Shown piece by piece: positions 8,098 through 16,552 of a stretch of DNA of 64,000 bases. Every line of letters begins with the position of its first letter. Positions within the stretch are counted from its first letter, which is position 1. This DNA comes from Burkholderia stagnalis (GTDB lineage: Bacteria; Pseudomonadota; Gammaproteobacteria; Burkholderiales; Burkholderiaceae). A program made the position numbers and the translations under genes. Below the pieces are notes generated by a model, which made no database searches, had not been told where the DNA came from, and was given only the letters and a program-made list of their open reading frames with translations. The stretch spans positions 124,001 to 188,000 of the forward strand of contig NZ_CADESW010000012.1 in NCBI RefSeq assembly GCF_902830275.1, in the 5' to 3' direction.

Positions 8098-9654
8098 ATG
8101 AAATACAAAGACTTACGCGATTTCATCCAGCGCCTCGAGGCGCTCGGCGAGCTGCGGCGCGTCACGCAGCCCGTGTCGCCGGTGCTCGAGATGACCGAAC
8201 TGTGCGACCGCGTGCTGCGCGCCGGCGGCCCCGCGCTGCTGTTCAATGCGCCGCCCGGCAGCGACTTCCCGGTGCTCGGCAACCTGTTCGGCACGCCGCG
8301 GCGCGTCGCGCTCGGCATGGGCGTCGATGCCGGCGACGAGGCCGCGCTCGACTCGCTGCGCGATCTCGGGCGCCTGCTGTCCGCAATGAAGGAACCCGAT
8401 CCGCCGCGCAGCCTGAAGGACGCCGGCAAGCTGCTGTCGCTCGCGAAGGCGCTGTGGGACATGGCGCCGAAGACGGTGTCGTCGCCGCCGTGCCAGGAAA
8501 TCGTCTGGGAAGGCAACGACGTCGATCTCGGCAAGCTGCCGATCCAGACCTGCTGGCCGGGCGACGCGGGCCCGCTGATCACCTGGGGCCTGACGGTCAC
8601 GCGCGGGCCGAACAAGCCGCGCCAGAACCTCGGCATCTACCGCCAGCAGCTGATCGGCCGCAACAAGCTGATCATGCGCTGGCTCGCGCACCGCGGCGGC
8701 GCGCTCGACTTCCGCGAGTTCGCGCTGCGCAACCCCGGCAAGCCGTATCCGGTCGCCGTCGTGCTCGGCGCCGATCCGGCCACCACGCTCGGCGCGGTGA
8801 CGCCGGTGCCCGATTCGCTGTCCGAGTACCAGTTCGCCGGCCTCCTGCGCGGCAGCCGCACCGAGCTCGCGAAGTGCCTGACGCCCGGCGTCGACACGCT
8901 GCAGGTGCCGGCGCGCGCGGAGATCGTGCTCGAGGGCTTCATCTACCCGCAGGACGGCGCGCCTGCGCCCGCCCCCGCCGGCGCGCCGCCGCGCCCGGCG
9001 AACGGCGCGAGCGCCGCGTACGAGCACGCGCTCGAAGGTCCTTATGGCGACCACACCGGCTATTACAACGAGCAGGAGTGGTTCCCGGTGTTCACGGTCG
9101 AGCGCATCACGATGCGCCGCGACGCGATCTACCACTCGACCTACACGGGCAAGCCGCCCGACGAGCCCGCGGTGCTCGGCGTCGCGCTGAACGAGGTGTT
9201 CGTGCCGCTGCTGCAGAAGCAGTTCTCCGAGATCACCGACTTCTATCTGCCGCCCGAAGGCTGCAGCTACCGGATGGCGATCGTCCAGATGAAGAAGAGC
9301 TACGCGGGCCACGCGAAGCGCGTGATGTTCGGCGTCTGGAGCTTCCTGCGGCAGTTCATGTATACGAAGTTCATCGTCGTCGTCGACGAGGACGTGAATA
9401 TCCGCGACTGGAAGGAAGTGATCTGGGCGATCACGACGCGCGTCGATCCGGTGCGCGACACCGTGATGGTCGACAACACGCCGATCGACTATCTGGATTT
9501 CGCGTCGCCGGTCGCGGGGCTCGGCTCGAAGATGGGGCTCGACGCGACCAACAAGTGGCCCGGCGAGACCAGTCGCGAATGGGGCCGCCCGATCGAGATG
9601 GACGCCGCCGTGAAGGCGCGCGTCGACCGGATCTGGCAGGACCTCGGCCTGTAA
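8098..9654 (+). CDS. ubiD: 4-hydroxy-3-polyprenylbenzoate decarboxylase
   Basis: Decarboxylates octaprenyl-hydroxybenzoate in ubiquinone synthesis, using prenylated FMN supplied by UbiX. The 518-residue length and motifs fit UbiD: an N-terminal KYKDLRDFIQRLE, NLFGTPRRVALGMG near 60, a central barrel, the catalytic ExxxR region (ITWGLTVTRGPNKPRQNLGIYRQQ) and a C-terminal KWPGET segment. The ATG at 8098 gives the family's MKYKDLR start; an in-frame codon 24 nt upstream is less likely. It is followed 45 nt later by a LysE-type gene on the same strand. Confidence 0.96.
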   Translation: MKYKDLRDFIQRLEALGELRRVTQPVSPVLEMTELCDRVLRAGGPALLFNAPPGSDFPVLGNLFGTPRRVALGMGVDAGDEAALDSLRDLGRLLSAMKEPDPPRSLKDAGKLLSLAKALWDMAPKTVSSPPCQEIVWEGNDVDLGKLPIQTCWPGDAGPLITWGLTVTRGPNKPRQNLGIYRQQLIGRNKLIMRWLAHRGGALDFREFALRNPGKPYPVAVVLGADPATTLGAVTPVPDSLSEYQFAGLLRGSRTELAKCLTPGVDTLQVPARAEIVLEGFIYPQDGAPAPAPAGAPPRPANGASAAYEHALEGPYGDHTGYYNEQEWFPVFTVERITMRRDAIYHSTYTGKPPDEPAVLGVALNEVFVPLLQKQFSEITDFYLPPEGCSYRMAIVQMKKSYAGHAKRVMFGVWSFLRQFMYTKFIVVVDEDVNIRDWKEVIWAITTRVDPVRDTVMVDNTPIDYLDFASPVAGLGSKMGLDATNKWPGETSREWGRPIEMDAAVKARVDRIWQDLGL

Positions 9655-9699
9655 CGCGAACCGGCGCCCGGCCCGCCGGGCGCCCAGACAAGACCGACG

Positions 9700-10371
9700 A
9701 TGAGCTTCCCCCCTGCCTCGATGCTGTCCGACGGGTTCTTCCTGTCGCTGTCGCTGTGCCTCGACATCGGCCTCGTGAATGTCGCGATGCTGTCGCTCAC
9801 GCTGTCGCACGGCTTCCGGCCGGGCTTCTGGCTTGGCATCGGCTCGTGCGTCGGCGATCTCGTATACGCGGCGCTCGCGCTCGCGGGGATGGCCGTGCTG
9901 CTGCAGTTCGAAGCGGTGCGCTGGGTGGTCTGGATCGGCGGCGGCGCGGTGCTGCTGTTCCTGACGTGGAAGATGGCGCGCGAAGCGCTGGCGCCCGGCA
10001 ACGCGCCGGACCACGCCGCCGCGGATGGCGCACTGCCGCCGCGCGCGAGCGCACGGCGCAGCTTCATGCGCGGGATGCTGCTCGCGATGTCGTCGCCGAG
10101 CGCGATCCTGTGGTTCGCGGCGGTCGGCGGCGCGCTGATCGCGAAAGCCGGCGCGACCACGCCTGCCACCGCGTCGGTATTTCTGTCCGGCTTCTTCCTC
10201 GGCGGCCTCGCGTGGACGCTGTTCATGTGCACGCTCGCGAGCCAGGGCCGCAAGCGCGCGGGCGCGGGGCTGATGCGCGCGTGCCACGTCGCGTCGGCGC
10301 TGCTGTTCGCGTATTTCTCGTACAGCGTGATCGTCGGCGGCTATCGCGACCTGATCGCACACGCGGTCTGA
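9700..10371 (+). CDS. LysE/RhtB-family exporter
   Basis: A 223-residue inner-membrane protein with about six hydrophobic segments, of the LysE/RhtB amino-acid and metabolite efflux superfamily. Family features include the N-terminal GFFLSLSLCLDIGLVN (family PGP/N motif region), GSCVGDLVYAALALAG and MSSPSAILWFAAVGGAL (the second-repeat NPxxxxxF-type motif). The substrate cannot be predicted. It probably shares a transcript with ubiD and ends before a strong terminator at 10400-10437. Confidence 0.85.
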   Translation: MSFPPASMLSDGFFLSLSLCLDIGLVNVAMLSLTLSHGFRPGFWLGIGSCVGDLVYAALALAGMAVLLQFEAVRWVVWIGGGAVLLFLTWKMAREALAPGNAPDHAAADGALPPRASARRSFMRGMLLAMSSPSAILWFAAVGGALIAKAGATTPATASVFLSGFFLGGLAWTLFMCTLASQGRKRAGAGLMRACHVASALLFAYFSYSVIVGGYRDLIAHAV

Positions 10372-10399
10372 ACGCGCAGCGAACGGCCGCCCCAATAGA

Positions 10400-10437
10400 A
10401 AACGGCGCAGCCTCCCGCGAGGGACGCTGCGCCGTTT
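10400..10437. terminator. Bidirectional terminator hairpin
   Basis: A 12-bp perfect stem (10400-10411 with 10426-10437) contains an inner TCCC/GGGA stem and ends in AAA/TTT. It separates the ubiD unit from the convergent small exported-protein gene. Confidence 0.75.
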
Positions 10438-10468
10438 GCCACGCGCGGACGAGCCGCGCGGGCGTCAA

Positions 10469-10768
10469 TCAGCGGCGCCAGTAGCCGTGGCCGTAGCCAT
10501 GGTGGCGCCAGTACGGACGGCCATAATAGCCGCCATAGCCACCGTATCCACCGACCACCACGGCCGGCGGCGGATAGTAGACCGGCGGCGGGGCATAGAC
10601 GACAGGCGGCGGCGGTGCGTAATAGACGGGCGGCGGCGCCGCATAGACCGGATACGCGGGCGCGACCGGAATCCCGATGCCGACCCCGATCGACACGTGA
10701 GCCTGCGCGGCGCTTGCGGCACCCAGGCCCAGCGCGGCGGCGGCGATGAACGGAATGAGCTTTTTCAC
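10469..10768 (-). CDS. Small exported Pro/Tyr/Gly-rich protein
   Basis: A 99-residue protein with a clear signal peptide (MKKLIPFIAAAALGLGAASAAQA, cleavage after about residue 23). The mature part is short Val/Pro/Tyr repeats (PPPVYYAPPPPV-like) followed by a Gly/Tyr/His-rich tail ending GHGYWRR. It is likely periplasmic or surface-located and unstructured. Such proteins are widespread in Burkholderia, with no assigned function. The start is supported by a GGAG-type ribosome-binding site just upstream on the minus strand. Confidence 0.8.
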   Translation of the reverse strand: MKKLIPFIAAAALGLGAASAAQAHVSIGVGIGIPVAPAYPVYAAPPPVYYAPPPPVVYAPPPVYYPPPAVVVGGYGGYGGYYGRPYWRHHGYGHGYWRR

Positions 10769-11211
10769 TTCGATTCTCCTGCTGGAGCGATCATTTTATG
10801 CGCTCCTGTCGGCAACGGCGGGCGTGCACGTCGCATGCATGCAATGTAGCGAAAAGCACTCGAGCCCGTCGTCTGCATTTGTAGCAAATTGCAATCGCGC
10901 CCCCGTGCCGGCCGCGCGCCGCCTGGCGCACGCGCCCGCCGAGCGCCCCGGCGGACCGCATGAATCCGCGGGTCGGACCGTCGGCGACGGGTCGTCAGGT
11001 CAGCCTTACCGATTGCCGCGCGCGGGGCGTGCCGGCCGCCGTAATGAACGATTACAAATTTGAGACAAAAAGCCAACAGCGGTCGCGGCGCTGCCGGCCG
11101 GCGCGCTGCTCGGGGCCGGATCGCGACCGTTCAAGCCGCCGCCCGTCTGCCGCGGCCACCTCCCCGTTCCTGCGATACTGGCGGCTTCCCGTTTTCGCTT
11201 CGTCCACTGCC
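10769..11211. other. Intergenic region, divergent promoters
   Basis: No gene is supported in these 443 bases. The right end probably holds the promoter of the DUF2520 gene, and a minus-strand TAAAAT-like element near 10795 may serve the small exported-protein gene. Confidence 0.5.
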
Positions 11212-12141
11212 ATGACCGTTCCCGCCATGCCCCGTCTCGGCTTCATCGGCGCCGGCCGCCTCGCGCGCTGCGTCGCGCAGCGTTTCGCGCAGGCCGGCTT
11301 TTCCGTCGTCGCGGTCGCGAGCCGCACGCCGGCGTCGGCCGCGGCGCTCGCCGCGCGCATCGACGGCTGCCGCGCGCTCGCGTCGCCGCAGGACGTCGTC
11401 GATGCGGCCGACCTGATCTTCCTGACCGTGCCCGACGACCATCTCGCGGCGAGCGCCGCGCTGCTGCGGTTCGACGCGTCGCGCGCGGCCGGCCAGGCGC
11501 TCGTGCATTGCAGCGGCGCGTCGAGCGTCGACCTGCTGGATCCCGCGAAACGGCAAGGCGCGGCGACGGGCGGGTTCCATCCGCTCTACCTGTTCGGCGG
11601 CGGCGACGCCGACCTGACCCGCATCGACGGCTGCTCGGTGACGATCGAGGCCGACGGCGCGCTGCACGCGGTGCTCGCGCGCCTCGCGGCCGCGCTCGGC
11701 TGCCATCCGCTGTCGATCCCGGCCGGCGGCCGGATGCTGTACCACGCGGCCGCGCACTATGCGGCGAGCTTCGCCCTGTGCGGACTCGCGGAAGCGGTGG
11801 ACCTGTGGCGCACGCTCGGCTTCGACGAGGACGCCGCGCTGCGCGCGCTGCTGCCGATGCTGGCCGGCACGATCGAGACGGCGCGCGACAAGGGGCTGTC
11901 GAACGCGCTCGCGGGGCCCGTGTCGCGCGGCGACACCGGCATCGTCGAACGCCAGCTCGCGCTGCTGGAGGCGCGCGGCGGCGATCACGCGACGCTCTAT
12001 GCGCTGATGACGCGCCGCGCGGTCGCGCTCGCGGCGCAGCGCGCGGCGCCGCCCGCGTCGCTGCCGGCGCTCGCCGACGCCGTCGAAGCGTCACTCGCGC
12101 GCACCGCCGCGCCGCCCTCCCCCGCGCGCGACGAGGCGTGA
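11212..12141 (+). CDS. Rossmann-fold/DUF2520 domain protein
   Basis: A 309-residue cytoplasmic protein with an NADP-binding Rossmann domain (GFIGAGRLARCVAQRFAQAG near the start) similar to pyrroline-5-carboxylate reductase or F420-dependent oxidoreductases. A helical DUF2520 domain (about 145-270) follows and contains GGFHPLYLF and an AAHYAASF motif. The reaction is unknown. The ATG at 11212 leaves one residue block before the dinucleotide-binding motif, as usual in the family. It lies 76 nt upstream of the yggT-family gene. Confidence 0.85.
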   Translation: MTVPAMPRLGFIGAGRLARCVAQRFAQAGFSVVAVASRTPASAAALAARIDGCRALASPQDVVDAADLIFLTVPDDHLAASAALLRFDASRAAGQALVHCSGASSVDLLDPAKRQGAATGGFHPLYLFGGGDADLTRIDGCSVTIEADGALHAVLARLAAALGCHPLSIPAGGRMLYHAAAHYAASFALCGLAEAVDLWRTLGFDEDAALRALLPMLAGTIETARDKGLSNALAGPVSRGDTGIVERQLALLEARGGDHATLYALMTRRAVALAAQRAAPPASLPALADAVEASLARTAAPPSPARDEA

Positions 12142-12217
12142 TAAGGTGTCGGCCGATGCGCCGCCATCCGGCGTTGGCGGCCGCACGCTACTCGACTGTA
12201 AAAAAAGGATGCCAACG

Positions 12218-12781
12218 ATGTTCGGCGAAATCGCCCGTTTTCTGCTCAATACCGTCTTTACGCTGTTCGGCGCCGCGCTGATTCTGCGCGTCTGGATGCA
12301 AGCCGTCCGCGTGCCGCCGTACAACCCCGTCACGCAGGCCGTGCTGCAGGCCACCAACTGGCTGGTGCTGCCGTTGCGCCGCGTGATCGCCGGCGTGCGC
12401 GGCATCGACTGGGCGAGCGTCGTCGCCGCGGTGCTGACGTCGTTCGTGTACGTGGTGCTGATGATCGTGATGGCCGGCGTCGACCCGACCGCGCTGGTGC
12501 CGACGATCGTGATCGTCGCGCTGCTGACCGTCTTGAAGTGGGCGCTCAACCTGGTGATCTGGATGACGATCCTGATGGCGCTGCTGTCGTGGCTGAACCC
12601 GCGCTCGCCGGCAATGCCGATCCTCTACCAGCTCACCGCGCCGTTCCTCAACCCGCTGCGCCGCGTGATCCCGAACCTCGGCGGCGTCGACCTGTCGCCG
12701 ATCCTGCTGTTCGTGATCGTGCAGGTGCTGCTGATGATCGTGACGCGCGCCGCCGTGTCGCTCACGCTGTTCGGCATCTAG
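12218..12781 (+). CDS. YggT-family integral membrane protein
   Basis: A 187-residue protein of two YggT repeats, each with paired membrane helices. Repeat signatures such as RVWMQAVRVPPYNPVTQ and LLSWLNPRSPAMPILYQLTAPFLNPLRRVIPN are evident. The family is implicated in osmotic tolerance and in FtsZ-region organisation, but its biochemical role is unknown. The ATG at 12218 sits 8 nt after an AAAAGGA ribosome-binding site. Its 3' end almost meets that of the convergent DUF190 gene, with no terminator between them. Confidence 0.88.
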   Translation: MFGEIARFLLNTVFTLFGAALILRVWMQAVRVPPYNPVTQAVLQATNWLVLPLRRVIAGVRGIDWASVVAAVLTSFVYVVLMIVMAGVDPTALVPTIVIVALLTVLKWALNLVIWMTILMALLSWLNPRSPAMPILYQLTAPFLNPLRRVIPNLGGVDLSPILLFVIVQVLLMIVTRAAVSLTLFGI

Positions 12782-12785
12782 GCAT

Positions 12786-13133
12786 CTAACCGCCAGCCTG
12801 CTCCGCCGGCGCGCCGAGCGTGTCGATCACGCCGAAGCGCGCCGGAATCATCGCGTAGCACACGCGCACCTTCTCCTGGCCGAGCCGCTCGAGCAGCCGG
12901 CGCGCCTCGTCGTCGGTGACGACGAACTCGACCTCGATCGTCAGCGACCCCTGCAATTCGAAGAAGCGGTCTTCGTGCAGCACCCGGTGCGCGCCGAAGC
13001 CCGCCATCGCGCGAAACGCCGACCCGCCCGCGACGCCCATGCGCCGGCCTTCCTCGAGCAGCCATTCCCAGAGCGGCTTCCAGTGCAGCCGGTGCTGCTC
13101 GTGCACATAGAAGCGCAAGAAGATCCTGTCCAT
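12786..13133 (-). CDS. DUF190 family protein
   Basis: A 115-residue protein of the DUF190 family (PII-like ferredoxin fold), with the typical MDRIFLRFYVHE start, GWEWLLEE-like region and AFRAMAGFGAHRVLH motif. DUF190 genes are often adjacent or fused to crcB, as here, which suggests an accessory role in fluoride export; this has not been shown. The ATG at 13133 is chosen because GGAGGTGG precedes it by 3 nt. It lies 61 nt downstream of crcB on the same strand. Confidence 0.85.
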   Translation of the reverse strand: MDRIFLRFYVHEQHRLHWKPLWEWLLEEGRRMGVAGGSAFRAMAGFGAHRVLHEDRFFELQGSLTIEVEFVVTDDEARRLLERLGQEKVRVCYAMIPARFGVIDTLGAPAEQAGG

Positions 13134-13194
13134 CGCCACCTCCGACGCCGGCCGCCTGGGGCCTGTTCGCGCCAATAACGGGCTTGCGCCGGCG

Positions 13195-13581
13195 CTAGGC
13201 CGCAGCGAGCCACGCACGGGCGGTCCACATGCCGAGGGCCGTCAACGTGAACGATCCCATCAAGTGTAGGGCAGCCACCGCGAACGCCCATCCGAACTCG
13301 CCCTGCAGCGCATGCGTCATCACCTCGGCCGAGAAGGTCGAGAACGTCGTGAGCCCGCCGAGAAAGCCGGTGATCACGAACAGCCGCCACTCGGGCGGCA
13401 GCCCGGCGCGCGTCGCGAACATCACCACGGCGATGCCGATCACGTAGCCGCCGATCAGGTTCGCGGCGAGCGTGCCGAGCGGCACCTCGGGCAGGAACGC
13501 GTTGAGCGCGAGGCTCAGGAACCAGCGCAGCAGCGCGCCGAGCCCGGCGCCGACGAAGATCGCGACGATCGATTGGAACAA
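13195..13581 (-). CDS. crcB: Fluoride channel CrcB (Fluc), TTG start
   Basis: A 128-residue inner-membrane protein with four hydrophobic helices that lets fluoride leave the cell as a dual-topology dimer. Family motifs are GAGLGALLRWFLS, GTLAANLIGGYVIG and GFLGGLTTFSTFSAEV. No ATG fits the family N-terminus; a TTG at 13581 with GAGGAG five bases upstream gives the expected start (L/M)FQSIVAIFVGAGLGA. The usual fluoride riboswitch is not seen in the leader. Followed by the DUF190 gene. Confidence 0.9.
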   Translation of the reverse strand: MFQSIVAIFVGAGLGALLRWFLSLALNAFLPEVPLGTLAANLIGGYVIGIAVVMFATRAGLPPEWRLFVITGFLGGLTTFSTFSAEVMTHALQGEFGWAFAVAALHLMGSFTLTALGMWTARAWLAAA

Positions 13582-13956
13582 GGGAACTCCTCGGTGACGA
13601 TGCGGCGTGGCCGATGCGGCCCACGCTGAACTGTATGCGGAATCGCGCCGCGCCGGCAATTTCATGAAGCGATTCATGATTCACGCACGTCCGGCGTCAC
13701 GGATATTTTCCGGCGCATTACGCTGGACATTACAAATAAATTCGAGATTGACCGATTATCTTCCAGCCTTCTTAAATTCACGAAAACGGTTTTCCACGAT
13801 GGCGCGTCAATCCTGAAAACGCCCGTCTCATAGGCGCTCCACGTATTTTCCCTTATCAGACTTTCCCGAATTCCACCGATATTTCATGCAATTGACTTTG
13901 CCAATTTCGTAGACTTGTTTCGACCCACTCACTCCATCGGCATGGAGACTCGAAAA
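13582..13956. other. AT-rich intergenic region upstream of the sedolisin gene
   Basis: No gene is supported. The stretch 13720-13935 is markedly AT-rich for this chromosome and presumably carries the divergent promoters of crcB and the S53 peptidase gene; no single promoter stands out. Confidence 0.5.
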
Positions 13957-15168
13957 ATGAAGAATATCCGCCTGTCGTCCATGTTGATTCCGGCACTGTG
14001 CGCGTCGCTGCTCGCGTCGAGCGTCGCGCTCGCCGAGGGCAACGGGCCGCCGTCCTACGTCGAAGGCAATCGCGCGCCGAAGGGGTTCGCCCGCCCGCCG
14101 TTCCATACGAAACAGCGCGCGAGCACGGCCGCGGTGTCCGGCCTCACGCCCGCGCTCGCGCGGCATGCGTACGGGTTCGACGCGATCGCCAACCAGGGCG
14201 ACGGGATGGTCGTCGCGATCGTCGACGCATACGACGACCCGAAGATCGAAGCCGACCTCGGCGTGTTCAGCAACGCGTTCTCGCTGCCGGCCTGCACCAC
14301 GGCGAACGGCTGCTTCACCAAGGTGTACGCGCGCGGCGTCCGGCCCAGGACCGACGCGGGCTGGTCGCTCGAAATGGCGCTCGACGTCGAGTGGGTGCAT
14401 GCGATCGCGCCGAAGGCGCGGATCATCCTCGTCGAGGCCGCGTCGGCCAGCTTCAACGACCTGCTGGCCGCGGTCGACGTCGCGGTGAAGCGCGGCGCGT
14501 CCGTCGTGTCGATGAGTTTCGGCGGCAACGAGTTCAGCAGCGAGACCGGTTTCGACAGCCACTTCAGCGTGCCGGGCGTCACCTTCGTCGCGTCGTCCGG
14601 CGACAGCGGCGCCGGCACCGAATACCCGGCGGCGTCGCCGTACGTGGTGGCGGTGGGCGGCACCACGCTGACCACCGATGCGTACGGCAACTACGTCGGC
14701 GAGGCGGCCTGGAGCGGCAGCGGCGGCGGCGTGAGCACCGTCGAGACCGAGCCCGCCGGTCAGGCCGCGTGGCCCGTTCCGGTGGCCGGCAAGCGCGGCG
14801 TGCCGGACGTGAGCTACGACGCGAATCCGTCCAGCGGGTTCGCGGTGTACGACTCGGTCACCTATCAGGGGCAGGCGGGCTGGTTCCAGGTCGGCGGCAC
14901 GAGCGCGGGCGCGCCGCAATGGGCGGCGCTCGTCGCGATCGCGAACTCGCTGCGCGCGGCGGCCGGCAAGAGCCGGCTGAGCGGCACCTACGACGCACTC
15001 TATGCGCTCGGGAAAACCGCCTACGGCAGCGACTATCACGACGTGACGACCGGCACCAACGGCAACTGCGGCGGCGTCTGCAGCGCCGCGGGCGGCTACG
15101 ACTACGTGACGGGCCTCGGTTCGCCGCTCGCGCCATCGCTCGTGCAGGCGCTCGTCGCCCGGCCGTAG
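13957..15168 (+). CDS. Secreted S53 (sedolisin/kumamolisin) serine-carboxyl peptidase
   Basis: A 403-residue exported endopeptidase. A signal peptide ends near residue 26 (SSVALA). The catalytic set is complete: E139 and D143 in SLEMALDVEW, the oxyanion D216 in SSGDSGAG, and nucleophile S316 in GGTSAGAP; a C-terminal calcium-site region with DVTTGTNG follows. Only about 35 residues separate the signal peptide from the catalytic domain, so the large N-terminal prodomain usual in this family is missing. The ATG at 13957 has GGAGA 8 nt upstream; an earlier in-frame ATG at 13942 would extend the signal peptide. Monocistronic. Confidence 0.9.
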   Translation: MKNIRLSSMLIPALCASLLASSVALAEGNGPPSYVEGNRAPKGFARPPFHTKQRASTAAVSGLTPALARHAYGFDAIANQGDGMVVAIVDAYDDPKIEADLGVFSNAFSLPACTTANGCFTKVYARGVRPRTDAGWSLEMALDVEWVHAIAPKARIILVEAASASFNDLLAAVDVAVKRGASVVSMSFGGNEFSSETGFDSHFSVPGVTFVASSGDSGAGTEYPAASPYVVAVGGTTLTTDAYGNYVGEAAWSGSGGGVSTVETEPAGQAAWPVPVAGKRGVPDVSYDANPSSGFAVYDSVTYQGQAGWFQVGGTSAGAPQWAALVAIANSLRAAAGKSRLSGTYDALYALGKTAYGSDYHDVTTGTNGNCGGVCSAAGGYDYVTGLGSPLAPSLVQALVARP

Positions 15169-15205
15169 CCGAGCGGCCGCTGTCGGCGGGCCCGTGGCGC
15201 GGCGC

Positions 15206-16066
15206 TCAGCCGCCGCGCCATGCGCGATCGAGCGCGCGCAGCGTCGCGCGCGCGCCGCCCTTCAGGCCGATCACGTCCGCGCGGCGCGCATGCGCCTCGC
15301 GCGCGTTGATGCGGATCACGTCGGCGCCGAGCCGTTCGCTGATCAGCCGCACGGTCGGGATCGCCGTGCCGGCCCCCACTTCGACCACCGCCACGCGCCC
15401 GGCGCCGGCGAGCCAGTCTTCCAGCGCGCGCTCCTGCGCGTCGTAGCGCGCGCCGATCCATCCGGCGTCGCCGAACATCAGGATGTTCGGCCGCGCGAGG
15501 CCGCCGCAGTGCGGGCAGGCCGGCATCTCGCCGACCAGGCGGCAGGCCGCCGCGTCGACCTCCGGCGTGAACGGGTCCGCCGACCACGTGTGCTCCGAGC
15601 ACGGGCGCAGGCACTGCATCCGGTGGATCGAGCCGTGGATCTCGACGATCCGCGCCGGATCGAAGCCGGCCTTCTGGAACTGCCCGTCGACGTTGCTCGT
15701 CAGCACGAAGCCGCCGTTCGGCATCGCGTCGATCCAGCGGCGCAGGATCCCGAAGCCGTCGTGCGGCACGGTCGACCGGTACAGCCCGAGGCGATGGCCG
15801 TAGAAGCCCCAGGCGAGCTGCGGCCGCGCGCGGAACGCCTGCGGCGACGCGATCTCGTGGAATTCGAAGCGCTCGTGACGCAACGCGGGGTACGCGCGCC
15901 AGAAGCCGTCCGTGCCGCGGAAATCCGGCAGGCCGGAATCGACGCCGATGCCGGCGCCGGCCGTGACGAGCAGCGCGTCGGCGCGGGACAGCGCGGCGAC
16001 GGCGGCGTCGATCAGGGAGTCAGGCAGCGGCAATTCGCCGTCGGCGGCAGGATCGAGGGGCGGCAT
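15206..16066 (-). CDS. SIR2-family NAD-dependent protein deacylase (sirtuin)
   Basis: A 286-residue cytoplasmic sirtuin expected to remove acyl groups from protein lysines using NAD. It has the NAD-binding GAGIGVDSGLPDFRG (about 37-51), SNVDGQF in place of the classical QNIDGL, catalytic H144 in EIHGS, and zinc cysteines C152, C156, C184 and C187. A run of 15 extra N-terminal residues precedes the core. It is transcribed toward the sedolisin gene and away from the DUF4406/nudK pair. Confidence 0.88.
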   Translation of the reverse strand: MPPLDPAADGELPLPDSLIDAAVAALSRADALLVTAGAGIGVDSGLPDFRGTDGFWRAYPALRHERFEFHEIASPQAFRARPQLAWGFYGHRLGLYRSTVPHDGFGILRRWIDAMPNGGFVLTSNVDGQFQKAGFDPARIVEIHGSIHRMQCLRPCSEHTWSADPFTPEVDAAACRLVGEMPACPHCGGLARPNILMFGDAGWIGARYDAQERALEDWLAGAGRVAVVEVGAGTAIPTVRLISERLGADVIRINAREAHARRADVIGLKGGARATLRALDRAWRGG

Positions 16067-16159
16067 GAGGGTTCGGTGGTGAGGTGCGGGGCGGCGTGGT
16101 TTTCGCCGTCGCGATCATACGCCGACGCGCCCCGCATGACGACTCCGTCCGCCGGGGCG

Positions 16160-16552
16160 TCACGGGCCGCCGTCGCCGCGCGTTTCCGGCGTCGCGGCCG
16201 GCACGTCGTCGAGCGCGCGATAGACCGGCTTGCCGAGACTGCGCGCCAGTGCGACATCGGCATCCGCGCCGCGCGATTCGCCGTCGATCCGCAGCACCGC
16301 GTCGCAGCGGTGCAGCAGCCGGTGCGCGGCCGGATAGAGGAACGTCTCGCTGATCGCGTCGCCGACCTGCTGCGACCCGGCCATCGTGGCGAGCGGCAGC
16401 GACACCCATTCGGCGATCATCGGCACGTGCCCGCGCCGATAGACGGCCAGCGCCGCCTGCTCGAGCCGCACGAGGTTCGCGGCGATGCGCGCGGGGTCGC
16501 CGTCGGTGCCGCTGCGGTACGGGCCCGCCACCAGGATCAGTTGCGGCGTCAT
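16160..16552 (-). CDS. DUF4406 / nucleoside 2-deoxyribosyltransferase-like protein
   Basis: A 130-residue protein starting MTPQLILVAGPYRSG, with the fold signature of the DUF4406 and nucleoside 2-deoxyribosyltransferase-like group: N-terminal GPYRSG, central AEWVSLPLA, and C-terminal DGESRGADADVALARSLGKPVY. Family members bind or process nucleotides or nucleosides; the exact reaction is unknown. Its start (ATG at 16552) overlaps the nudK stop by four bases, so the pair is translationally coupled, suggesting a joint role in handling nucleotide sugars or damaged nucleotides. Confidence 0.75.
   Translation of the reverse strand: MTPQLILVAGPYRSGTDGDPARIAANLVRLEQAALAVYRRGHVPMIAEWVSLPLATMAGSQQVGDAISETFLYPAAHRLLHRCDAVLRIDGESRGADADVALARSLGKPVYRALDDVPAATPETRGDGGP

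Noticed and set aside
13582..13720. Fluoride riboswitch before crcB
   Set aside because: The crcB-motif core was not recognisable in the leader by reading.
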